Assembly: GCA_015178975.1 (NCBI GenBank)
Contig: WHVD01000066.1
Coordinates: 412,053 to 476,052 of the forward strand
Length of the DNA stretch: 64,000 nucleotides
Direction: 5' to 3'
Origin: Hysterangium stoloniferum
Lineage: Eukaryota > Basidiomycota > Agaricomycetes > Hysterangiales > Hysterangiaceae
The translations under genes and the position numbers were made by a program. The notes under the pieces were generated by a model. The model was not told where the DNA came from. It saw nothing but the letters and a program-made list of their open reading frames with translations, and made no database searches. Positions 42,131-52,099 of the stretch are shown here, piece by piece (positions within the stretch are counted from its first letter, which is position 1; each line of letters begins with the position of its first letter).

Positions 42131-42648
42131 TATTGAGATTTTCCCAGAAATGCTTATAGACCCCTCCCCAGGGATATGTGACCCTTCCTTGGAGAACTGG
42201 TGTCAAAATGCCTCCATTGAAGGGCATGGGAAATGCTTCCATAAAGAGCATGGGAAATACTTACAGAAGGTGCAGGGAGTGTCATGGGAAATATGTCTTT
42301 TAGGTGCATGTGAAATGGTTCCCATTTGAGAAATACTCCTGTGGCCTCAGAAAATACTCCCACATGTCAAAATACTTTTGCGCATATTACAAATGCTCCC
42401 ATGGTGCTAAAGAATACTCCTGCAAGTGCCGAAAAGCTCCCACAGCCTTAAAAATACCCCTACAAGTGCAAAAATGCTTCCAGATTTGCTTCTGTGCTGA
42501 CATAACAATGAAAGCTGAGTCACTAATGGTACCTTTTATTTTTCTGGCATCTTTTTTCGCCCAGTCAGGATTTTCGTGTATTTTCACGCCCACAACCCAC
42601 TGAGCAAAATTCATTTATATGGATGATGATGATGATGACAAGCCTGGG

Positions 42649-43279
42649 TGTGAGAGGTATGGCGAAATACACTCAGGAAATATAGTCGGATGAGCTCTTG
42701 CTATATTTCCTTTATTATTTCTATTTTCTCTCTTTTATTATATCTATAATTAGTTCGACGACCTATGTATGCAGTACATCGACTCTTGTGGGTGCACACA
42801 CACCAGACTTATGTATTCTAGTGCCCGTAGTTTAGAACTCAGACACTTTTTACACCGCAACCACGACTTACCCAGACACCCGTTAGTGTCCTGTAAGTTG
42901 TGATTGGTGTATTGTCTCGACCGTCACAGATGGGCTTTAGCTACTCATTCAAACTGAGTTTCAAACTGTATCAGTCGAAACTCAATCCTTATCTCAACTC
43001 GCGTGGACTACATCCACGCTACTCTATTATTCGACTCTCTAACTACTCTACTTGCACTCGAGCAGTTGTCCAGAATCGCACTTAACCAGTCGATTCTGCT
43101 TATTCGTTCTAGCTATCTACCTTACTTTAGATAGCTACTTCTCTCTACCGTATTGAACTAAGTAGTCAATATGCGTTCGGTCCGTATTAGACTTAGACAG
43201 TCAATACATCGTGGTATCGTACTTCAACGGTCGATATTCTTCGTATATAGAACGGTTAGAACTTCTACCACTCTTCACA
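42649..43279 (-). repeat. Solo LTR family D, copy 2 (631 bp)
   Basis: The minus strand reads TGTGAAGAGTGG to CCTCTCACA, with exact duplication CTGGG at 42644-42648 and 43280-43284. It interrupts the satellite core phrase, which resumes as AACCCTTGCTACGCTG. Confidence 0.88.
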
Positions 43280-43554
43280 CTGGGAACCCTTGCTACGCTG
43301 TGGGACAGTCACTTTGCAACCTGTCCCACAATTTCACTGCAGGCTCCAGCTTGTTGGGGGCTTTGTCCCCAAACCCCCCCCGTATCAACAGCTCTTAAGT
43401 ATTTCTGAGACTCATTGTCATAAAACATGGAAAGTGTCACCAAACACAAAGTGTCACCAAACAGAAAGTCTCTTAGAATGTACACCCCTTTAAAGAAGAA
43501 AGTAAACAATGGGAAGTGTTATTACAAAAGGAAACAATGCACACAGAAGAAAAC

Positions 43555-44095
43555 CACAGTTACAAAGGAAACAATGGTTACAAAGGAAGCAATGGTTACA
43601 AAGGAAACAATGGTTACAAAGGAAGCAATGGTTACAAAGGAAACAATGGTTACAAAGGAAGCAATGGTTACAAAGGAAACAATGGTTACAAAGGAAGCAA
43701 TGGTTACAAAGGAAACAATGGTTACAAAGGAAACAATGGTTACAAAGGAAACAATGGTTACAAAGGAAACAATGGTTACAAAGGAAACAATGGTTACAAA
43801 GGAAACAATGGTTACAAAGGAAACAATGGTTACAAAGGAAACAATGGTTACAAAGGAAACAATGGTTACAAAGGAAACAATGGTTACAAAGGAAACAATG
43901 GTTACAAAGGAAACAATGGTTACAAAGGAAACAATGGTTACAAAGGAAACAATGGTTACAAAGGAAACAATGGTTACAAAGGAAACAATGGTTACAAAGG
44001 AAACAATGGTTACAAAGGAAACAATGGTTACAAAGGAAACAATGGTTACAAAGGAAACAATGGTTACAAAGGAAACAATGGTTACAAAGTAAACA
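43555..44095. repeat. 18-bp minisatellite GGTTACAAAGGAAACAAT
   Basis: About 30 tandem copies. In the first ~160 bp units with GAAGCAAT alternate with GAAACAAT, giving a 36-bp higher-order period; the rest is homogeneous. Because 18 is a multiple of three, all frames stay open (for example MVTKET repeats). I do not regard these as genes. Confidence 0.92.
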
Positions 44096-44117
44096 ACAGT
44101 TATACAGGAACAGTTAC

Positions 44118-44262
44118 AAAAGGAACAATGGTCACAAACAGAATAATGGTCACAAACAGAATAATGGTCACAAACAGAATAATGGTCACAAACAGAATAA
44201 TGGTCACAAACAGAATAATGGTCACAAACAGAATAATGGTCACAAACAGAACAATGGTTACC
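44118..44262. repeat. 18-bp minisatellite GGTCACAAACAGAATAAT
   Basis: Eight copies directly after the previous array, from which it seems derived. Confidence 0.88.
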
Positions 44263-44314
44263 AAAGGAAGAACAGTTCCAATGGTTGAATTCACTGTCAA
44301 CTGCAAGTAATTAC

Positions 44315-44495
44315 TGTGGTCACCTGATTTATTTATTTTGATTTACTTTATTTCATTTTGATTCATTGTATTTTAATTCTTGTATTTTATTCTGATTTAC
44401 TGTATTTTATTTTGATTTAATAGATTTTATTTTGATTTATTATATTGTTTTTGGATTTATTGAATTTCAGTTTATTTTATTTTATTTTATTTTTA
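44315..44495. repeat. AT-rich array (TTTTATTTTGATTTA type)
   Basis: Same unit as 41700-42130. Confidence 0.75.
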
Positions 44496-45040
44496 ATTGC
44501 ACACTCACTGGAGGAAAGAGAGGAGGCTGATCAGAAGAGGATGGAGAGAGAAGGAAAGGGTTTACATACTTCCTGGAGGAAAGAGAGAGGAGCTCAATTG
44601 GAGCAGGATGGAGACAGAAGCAAACGGTAAATGAACTTCCTGCAGAAGAGACACAGGGGCCCACTCAGAGCAGGACAGACAGAGGAGGAAAGGCTACACA
44701 CACTGGCTAGAGGAAAGAGCCAGGGGCCCGATCAGAGGGATGGAGAGAGAAGGAAAGGGTACACACACTTTCTGGAGGAAAGAGAGAGCAGTCTGATGAG
44801 AGCAGGACAGAGAGAGAAGGAAATGGTACATGCACTGGCTGGATGAAAGAGAGAGGGGGCCGATCAGGGCAGGACAAAGAGAGAAGGAAAGGTTACACAC
44901 ACCATCTGGAGGAAAGACAGGGGTGACGAGAGAGGGAAAGAGGCCACACATCCTGGAGGAAAGAGAGGAGGTTGATCAGAGGAGGATGAAGAGAGAAGGA
45001 AAGGGGACACACACCAACTGGAGGGGCCAATCAGAGCAGG
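44495..45040. repeat. GA-rich ~70-bp array
   Basis: Units such as CACTGGCTGGAGGAAAGAGA and GGAGAGAGAAGGAAAGGGTA. Open frames on both strands are repeat artefacts. Confidence 0.75.
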
Positions 45041-45249
45041 GTGCATACCCAATGGGGCACAGTGTGCTGCGAAGAGGCATGGCGTGTGCATGCATTGGCA
45101 AACACAATGCATGCCCAATCAGGCACAGCATGTTGCGTGCATGTTGGAAAATGCAACATGCTGTGCCCATTTGTGCCCAAGTGGGTGTGTGCATGTTGGC
45201 AAATGACACGGCATGCCCATTTGTGTCCGAGTGGGTGGGCAGGCATGTT

Positions 45250-45385
45250 CCAGTGGATGGGAGTGGTGTGCCGTGGATAGGAGTAGGTGCACCTTGGATG
45301 GGAGTAGGTGTGCCATGGATGGGAGTGGGTGCGCTGTGGATGAGAGTGGGTGTGCCATGGATGGGAGTGGGTGCACCATGCCTGT
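45250..45385. repeat. 21-bp minisatellite
   Basis: Six copies of a GTGCCATGGATGGGAGTGGG-type unit, homologous to the array at 48056-48630. Confidence 0.85.
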
Positions 45386-45459
45386 TCATGCTGACACGCA
45401 AAGCGCTGTGCCCATTTGGCCTGAGTGGTGTGCACATGTTGAGGAGGCATGCACCTCTT

Positions 45460-45955
45460 GGAGGAAACACTGAGCAGGCTGATTAGAGGATGGAGAGAGA
45501 AGGAAATGGTACACACACTGGCTGGAGGAAAGAGAGGAGGTTGAAGAGAGAAGGAAAGGGGACACACATGACCTGGAGGAAAGAGAGGAGGATGATCAGA
45601 GGAGGACAAAGAAAGAGGAAATGGTACATGCACAGAATGGTACACACACTTGCTGGAGGAAAGAGAGAGGAGGCTGATCAGTGCAGGATGGAGGGAGAAG
45701 GAAAGAGTACATGCATTACCTGGGGGAAAGAGAGAGGAAGCTGATCAGAGCAGGATGAAGAGAGAAGGAAATGGTACATGCACCAGCTACAGGAAAGAGA
45801 AGAGGAGGGCGAAGAGAGAAGGAAACAGTACATGCATCGGCTGGAGGAAAAAGAGAGAGGATGATCAGTGCAGGATGAAGAGAGAAGGAAATGATACACA
45901 CATGCAGCAGCTGGAGGAAAGAGAGAGGCAGGTGGATGAAGAGCACACACCGGCA
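45460..45955. repeat. GA-rich ~70-bp array
   Basis: Same type as 44495-45040. Confidence 0.75.
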
Positions 45956-46439
45956 CCTTCCCATTAATGAAGAAAAAGCCCTGCAGCATTGAAAAAGCTC
46001 ACAAAAGCTCCCACAGCATCAAAAAGGTTCCAAAATGCTCCCGCAGTGGCCAAAATGCTCCTGTGCTGAGTAATAGAAGTACACTGACTAATAGGAGTCT
46101 GAATGGGGCAGTTTCAGTGCCTAAAAGTGCCCACCACCCACCAAGCAACTTTACTATATATTGACAAGCTTAGGAACCCTTGCTACACTGCGGGGTCCAG
46201 CTTGTTGGGGGGCAAAGCCTCCCAAACCCCTCCACATCGACAACTTTTAAGTATTTCTGAGACTCATTGTTTGAACAGAAAGTGTTCAGAGAATGGAAAG
46301 TGTTCAGTGAAGGAAAAACATATACAAAAGGAAACAACATTCACAACAGTTACATACAAAGGAAACAATGGTCACAAAAGGAACAATGGTTACAAAAGGA
46401 AGAACAGTTACAAAAGAAAGAACAGTTACAAAAGGAGGA

Positions 46440-46605
46440 AAGCTTTCAAAAGAAGCAACGGTTTCAAAGAAGCAACGGTTTCAAAGAAGCAACGGTTTCA
46501 AAGAAGCAACGGTTTCAAAGAAGCAACGGTTTCAAAGAAGCAACGGTTTCAAAGAAGCAACGGTTTCAAAGAAGCAACGGTTTCAAAGAAGCAACCTTTT
46601 TAAAA
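46440..46605. repeat. 17-bp minisatellite GGTTTCAAAGAAGCAAC
   Basis: About nine copies in the unit position that holds the 18-bp array in the neighbouring unit. Confidence 0.88.
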
Positions 46606-46629
46606 GGAGTAATTATTTCAAGCAATCAA

Positions 46630-46880
46630 TTCATATATTGTATTCTATTTTAATTTATTGTAATTTATTTCAGTGTATTATGTATATTTTAATTTTATTT
46701 ATTGTATTTTATTTGGATTCATTGTACCTTATGCTGATTTAGTGTATTCTATTTTGATTTAATATATTTTACTTTGGTTTATTTTATTTTATTTGGATTT
46801 ATTATTATTTTCTTTTTAAGTATTTTCTTTTTATTAATTGTATTTTATTTAATTATTCCCAGATTTTATTCAGATTTTCC
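46630..46880. repeat. AT-rich array (TATTTTATTTGGATTTA type)
   Basis: Equivalent to 41700-42130 and 44315-44495, more diverged. Confidence 0.65.
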
Positions 46881-47109
46881 CAGAAATCTGTGTAGAACTC
46901 CTCCTGGGATTTGCCATCCTTCTCCACCTCCATGAGGGGCACAAGAAATTCTTGCATGAAGGGCACAGGATTCAGGATTGCTCTCAGTGAATGGCCTCCA
47001 ATCCTGAGAAAAGCAATACCTTATATTGGCAGCATTGTGTTAGTTATAGGCAGGAAGCAAACCCATCAAGAATATATCATGAAATGGCTGTGAAGAGATG
47101 AGATTGAGT

Positions 47110-47910
47110 TATGGTGTACAGAAACACAAAGGACACACATACTAAATGGAGGAAAGATAGAGGAGGTTCATTAGAGGAAGAAGAAGAGAAAAAGACAGGG
47201 TACATGCACCACCTGGAGGAAAGAGACAGGAAGCCGATCAAAGGGGGATGGAGAGAGAAGGAAATGGTACACACACCACCTGGAGGAAAGAAAGGAGGCC
47301 AATCAGAAGAGGACAAAGGAAGAAGGAAAGAATACACACACTGGCTGGAGGAAAGAGAGAAGAGGCCAATGAGAGGAAGACAAAGAGAGAAGGGAATGGC
47401 ACACACACCACATGGAGGAAAGAGAGAGGGCAGATCAGAGCAGGATGGAGAGAGAAGGACACACCACCTGGAGGAAAGAAAGAGGGCAGATCAGAGCAGG
47501 CCAGAGGGATGCACTGGTTGAAGGAAAGAGAAGAGGCCAATCAGAGGAGGACAAAGAGAGAAGGACACAGTACATGCACTACCTGGAGGAAAGAGAGAGG
47601 GCAGGAAAGAGAGAGAAGGATGCACCACTTGGAGGAAAGAGAGGAGGCTGATTAGAGCAGGATGGAGAGAAGGACACACCACCTGGAGGAAAGAAAGGAG
47701 GCTGATCAGAGGAGGACAAAGAGAGAAGGAAATGGTGCACACACTGGCTGGAGGAAAGAGAGGAGGACAAAGAGAGAAGGGAAGGGAACACATACCATCT
47801 GGGGGCAAGACAGGGTGGCAAAAAGAGAAGAAAAGGGGACACACACATCCCTAGAGGAAAGAGAGGAAGATGAAGAGAGAAGAAAAGGGGACACGCATTA
47901 ACTGGAGGGG
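47110..47910. repeat. GA-rich ~70-bp array
   Basis: Largest of the GA-rich blocks; all ORFs on it are repeat artefacts. Confidence 0.75.
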
Positions 47911-48055
47911 CCAATCAGAGCAGGGTGCATGCCCAATCGGGCACAAACGGGCACAGCATGTTGTGAACAGGCACGGCGTGTGCGTGCATTGGCAAATGGA
48001 ATGTGCTTTGCCAGTTTGTGTCCGAGTGAGTGGGCAGGAATGTGCCTGTGGGTGC

Positions 48056-48630
48056 GTGGTGGATGGGAATGGGTGTGCAGTGCATGGGAGTGGGTGTGCA
48101 GTGCATGGGAGTGGGTGTGCAGTGCATGGGAGTGGGTGTGTGGTGCATGGGAGTGGGTGTGTGGTGCATGGGAGTGGGTGTGTGGTGCATGGGAGTGGGT
48201 GTGTGGTGCATGGGAGTGGGTGTGTGGTGCATGGGAGTGGGTGTGTGGTGCATGGGAGTGGGTGTGTGGTGCATGGGAGTGGGTGTGTGGTGCATGGGAG
48301 TGGGTGTGTGGTGCATGGGAGTGGGTGTGTGGTGCATGGGAGTGGGTGTGTGGTGCATGGGAGTGGGTGTGTGGTGCATGGGAGTGGGTGTGTGGTGCAT
48401 GGGAGTGGGTGTGTGGTGCATGGGAGTGGGTGTGTGGTGCATGGGAGTGGGTGTGTGGTGCATGGGAGTGGGTGTGTGGTGCATGGGAGTGGGTGTGTGG
48501 TGCATGGGAGTGGGTGTGTGGTGCATGGGAGTGGGTGTGTGGTGCATGGGAGTGGGTGTGTGGTGCATGGGAGTGGGTGTGTGGTGCATGGGAGTGGGTG
48601 TGTGGTGCATGGGTGCATGGTGGATGGGTG
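48056..48630. repeat. 21-bp minisatellite GTGTGTGGTGCATGGGAGTGG
   Basis: About 26 nearly identical copies; the first three have GTGCAG. A 21-bp unit keeps frames open in all directions (Cys/Val/His/Gly and Pro/Thr/His repeats), so the long ORFs across it are not evidence of genes. Confidence 0.92.
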
Positions 48631-48639
48631 TGCAGTGGA

Positions 48640-49059
48640 TGGGCGGTTTCTCATTAGAACACCATCCTCTTCTCATTATTGGAACCTCCACTCATGTCAT
48701 TACCCTTTTGTGGCAACCCCAATACTTGTTCATAGTGTATTCCCATTCCATTCCATCTCTCCTCCACCTGTCCCTCCATTTCCATCTCCATGTATACTCT
48801 TATTTGTCACCTAGTATTGTTTCTTAGTACCATACATTAGTTCTATATCTCCCCACCTCATAATCACTTCCCCATGCTCCATCCTACACTTCACTTCTTT
48901 GATTGGGGCCTTCTGATCACCCATCTTGATGTAGTATAAAGCTCTCTTCATGTACACTACAGTTCTTCAGTTCAAATATTGACTTAGATTAGCCTCTCTT
49001 AGTCTTGTGCCTTTTCCTCAATACCTACCCCACAAGAGTGGTCTTCAGCAAGCCATGAC
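48640..49059. other. Interval with no recognised gene
   Basis: Contains a copy of the block also found near 37075-37145. No supported ORF. Confidence 0.3.
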
Positions 49060-49188
49060 CCTCTATCTCTCGACCTTCATTACTTCATGTATCAGTCACT
49101 GGAATACCTGCTGGACTCTGCTCCTGTCTATCTCTGACCCTGTCCCACACACCAGTCACTGGACCCCACTCGGAAAACTTGACAGATG
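49060..49188 (+). repeat. Family B LTR fragment
   Basis: Matches the U3 part around TATCAGTCACTGGAATACC and CTGACCCTGTCCCACAC; both ends missing. Confidence 0.65.
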
Positions 49189-50020
49189 AAAAATCTCCAA
49201 TGGTATCTCACATATTTTACTAGGAAATAACTACAGTTTAGCTCTTAAAAAACAAAGTACCAACAAAAGTACTAGCAAGTACATATTTACATAACTTGGA
49301 AAACCATATACAATAGGTTCTATTAATTGACTCTGAATTGTATAGGATGTAATTTGGAAAATTATTTCTCATGGTTGGTGATTAACAATATAATAGTCTC
49401 AGAATAGATGCCACTATTGAAAGATGAAATTTTGTAGCAATAGTTGCTTTTATTAATAAACATTTGATATTATAATGATTACAGACAACCTCTGAAGTCC
49501 AGGGAATCATGGCCAATAATGGAACTATGTAGATTGTTATGTATTTTTAGGTTTTTTCCATTTTTTAAACCAATCTCCTCTAACAAATTGTGAAAAAGAA
49601 AGTTTAAATGTATTTATATCATGATGATAAAATTGTACAATATTGTCTTGATCTATCTTGAATTTATGCAATTTATTTTGTATTTCTATCTTATAAATTG
49701 AGCAAGTTATCGAATTTCTACCTTTTATTTTTTTTTGATTAATATGCTAGCAACTCAGCGCTTATGCACAATGTGCGAAGAGATCACGTGATATTCACAT
49801 GACATTTCAAACTCCGATAAGGACAAAATCTAATGTGAAATAATCACGCATTATCAAGGCAAAATATATATTTATATATTATTATAATAAAATATTATTA
49901 TATTTATAATTAACTAAAGGTAAATATAATAATTATATAATAATATAAAATTGGCCACCTGGTGTTTATTACACGGAATGCAGGAAAATTGTCACAACGA
50001 GTGACAGCCATCACAACAGG
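49189..50020. other. AT-rich interval
   Basis: No gene seen. 49860-49955 is nearly pure A/T. Confidence 0.35.
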
Positions 50021-50028
50021 TGACAGTT

Positions 50029-50310
50029 GTCACAAAGGCGTGCAACGGTTGCAAAGGCACGTGACGGTCACAAAGGCGCGCAATGGTTGCAAAGGTGTGC
50101 AATGGTTGCAAAGGCATGCAATGGTTGCAAAGGTGTGCAATGGTTGCAAAGGTGTGCAATGGTTGTAAAGGTGTGCAATGGTCGCAAAGGCGTGCAATGG
50201 TCGCAAAGGCGTGCAATGGTCGCAAAGGCGTGTGATGGTCACAAAGGCATGCAATGGTCGCAAAGGCGCACGACGGTCACAAAGGTGCATGACGGTCACA
50301 AAGGTGTGTG
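50029..50310. repeat. 19-bp minisatellite GCAATGGTTGCAAAGGTGT
   Basis: About 15 copies with variants (GGTCGCAAAGGCGT). It shares the GGTTNCAAAGG core with the 17- and 18-bp arrays at 43.6 and 46.5 kb. Confidence 0.85.
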
Positions 50311-50432
50311 ACAGTCACAACACATGACAGTCACAACACATGACAGTCACAACACATGACAGTCACAACACATGACAGTCACAACACATGACAGTCACAA
50401 CACATGACAGTCACAACACATGACAGTCACAA
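50311..50432. repeat. 16-bp minisatellite GACAGTCACAACACAT
   Basis: About eight near-perfect copies, grading out of the previous array. Confidence 0.88.
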
Positions 50433-50510
50433 GACACGAAGGTGTTATACATGCACAGGTGTGAGAGCATTATGTCATCATGTATGCTACTACAGCAAAA
50501 ACTGGAAACT

Positions 50511-50756
50511 CCTGGAATATTCCAGTGGCTTCCAAAGGAACAGTAGATAATAGATACAAATAGTAGATAGAATATAGTAGAATATTCTATAAAATTCTAG
50601 AATGTTCTATTATGCCAAGAATATTCTATAGTGTCTTAGAAGTAGTTAGAACCTTCCACAATACTCTAGAAAATTCTAGAAACTTTTAAATGACATCATT
50701 CAATCTTCTAGAATCTTCTAAATGTCTCAGACTAAAATGTGTATAAGGAGCTCAGC
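50511..50756 (+). promoter_or_regulatory. Promoter with a cluster of heat-shock elements
   Basis: Perfect alternating GAA/TTC blocks occur at 50515-50522, 50580-50587, 50595-50607 (TTC-GAA-TTC), 50619-50626, 50649-50656, 50669-50681 (GAA-TTC-GAA) and 50706-50718 (TTC-GAA-TTC), each with 2-nt spacing. TATAAGG at 50742-50747 follows. Alternating nGAAn blocks are the binding sites of heat-shock factor. The region probably belongs to the LTR or leader of gypsy E just downstream. Binding is not shown by sequence alone. Confidence 0.55.
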
Positions 50757-50933
50757 TCCAGCCTTGAAGTCATATCATCTTTACTACATTTTATCAGCCA
50801 TATCAGTGTGCCACTGCAGCAAGCAGTTTATTCCACTCCTAGTTGGGCTGTTGGACAAATAAATACAAATACTTAGTCACCTCTAGTTGAGCTGCTGCTT
50901 ATCAAGAATAGAGGAGGAGTGTATCCTTAATCC

Positions 50934-51768
50934 TTGATCTTCTGGACAGCCCCCAGAGCAGGAACCTGCACATGATTTCGATCCAGCAGGCCCTAGAATG
51001 TCAGAGGTTGCCACCACGGAAACATTTCGTGTGGAGGACCTGCATAAACTGGTTAATTTAGGACCTGACATTCCTACTGATGTCTCCTCCCACTTGGAGT
51101 CGGTATTGACTAAGAACATCCAAGCTTTTGGAGTAGATGGGCGTTTAGGACAAGTAGACGTCAAAGTCAATGTGAAGAGTCGATAGATTCTGACCGTTCG
51201 ATATACGAAGAATTGAGTAGAAAGGAAGGATATTGACCTATTCGGTGCAATATAAGAGAAAGTGAGAGAAAGAGCATGAGATGACGAAGGAGTCAACGAG
51301 TGCGATGGTTCGAGTGGAGGCCTCGACTATTACAGTTCGAGGCCAGAAGTGTTTAGTAGTTCAGATATTGCTACTTATGTAGTAGCTGACACGTTACCCT
51401 GATCACCGCTCGTAGTAGACCTAGTTTGTGTCTTACGAGTGGTGGTTCTTGGGTTAAAGTGTGTCTGAGTTCTAATTGGTGCTGAGTGCACCCACAAGTA
51501 TACACAATGCTTCGAACTAATGAAGTATGCAATATTCAAAGAATATGAAAGATAGAAAAATATGAATAAAATATGTAAAATATAAATGAAATAAAAGGAG
51601 TGTTTTACCACAATGATACTGTGGTAAAAGCATACTCCTCACAGTCAATGTCCTGTTGAAAGAAGGTGCACAACCTATTTCAATGCCAATGTTTCCAACC
51701 TCCCTAGCTAATAGGAAAGTCATTGATGAACAAATGGATACTTGAGGCTCCAGAGCTGCAAGTGCAGG
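50934..51768 (+). pseudogene. Gypsy family E polyprotein fragment, split by LTR-D
   Basis: From 50934 the frame reads SGQPPEQEPAHDFDPAGPR, then LVNLGPDIPTDVSSHLESV and IQAFGVDGRLGQVDVKVN up to 51170. After LTR-D and its duplication the same frame continues VLLKEGAQPISMPMFP and NRKVIDEQMDT, then stops. This is the segment just before reverse transcriptase in gypsy elements of agarics. Gag, RT and integrase are absent. Different from families A, B and C. Confidence 0.7.
51171..51643 (+). repeat. Solo LTR family D, copy 1 (473 bp)
   Basis: TGTGAAGAGTCG to CTCCTCACA with exact duplication GTCAA at 51166-51170 and 51644-51648, inside the gypsy E coding fragment. Confidence 0.9.
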
Positions 51769-52099
51769 TCCTGGAGTGATGTAAGCAATGCCTTGGCCCA
51801 GAACATCCAGATACACTCTGGGTTAAAACTTGGCACACAAATTGTGGAGTTGACATAAACTGGAGTTTTCTCAATAAAGTTGAATATTAATCAAACAATA
51901 TTCTATCAAATTAAGTATGGAAGCCTCATTTGAAAAAGTATTAATTCATCCTGTCAATAAAGCATGAGGCAATTATAGGACACATAAGCTTATAAATAAT
52001 TATGTTGAAGAGATGTCACATTGAAGCCAAATTAGTAATACAATAATAAGGATGCAGGTTGTGGTGCAGATTTTCTGACTAACTTCCCTCACTCCTACA
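51769..52099. other. Interval with no recognised feature
   Basis: Short unique-looking sequence between gypsy E and the truncated end of gypsy B2. Confidence 0.3.

Larger units (their letters stand above)
38265..48640 (-). repeat. Macro-tandem of composite minisatellite units (~2.9 kb)
   Basis: At least three or four units follow one another. Each runs: core phrase TAGGAACCCTTGCTACACTG, an 18-bp-type array, a TTTTATTTTGATTTATTGTA stretch, a GA-rich ~70-bp array, GGGGCCAATCAGAGCAGGGT, a 21-bp array, again GA-rich DNA, then a block of GCTCCC repeats and the sequence complementary to the Helitron 5' end. Equivalent points are 2882 bp apart (45023 and 47905; 43283 and 46165). Strand is given by the Helitron-like 5' end. 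LTR-B, LTR-F and LTR-D copies are inserted. Confidence 0.7.

Noticed and set aside
43427..44310. Three overlapping ORFs of 220-264 codons on the plus strand
   Set aside because: They are created by the 18-bp tandem repeat, which is open in every frame. The peptides are pure repeats and frames overlap.
47851..48827. ORFs up to 314 codons on both strands over a 21-bp repeat
   Set aside because: Same reason: the unit is a multiple of three without stops. All frames on both strands are open.
50029..50432. Regular short repeats resembling a CRISPR array
   Set aside because: Units are directly contiguous with no unique spacers and the context is eukaryotic.
50883..51296. 137-codon minus-strand ORF
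   Set aside because: Spans the junction of gypsy E and LTR-D; the plus strand carries the recognisable gypsy motif AFGVDGRLG.
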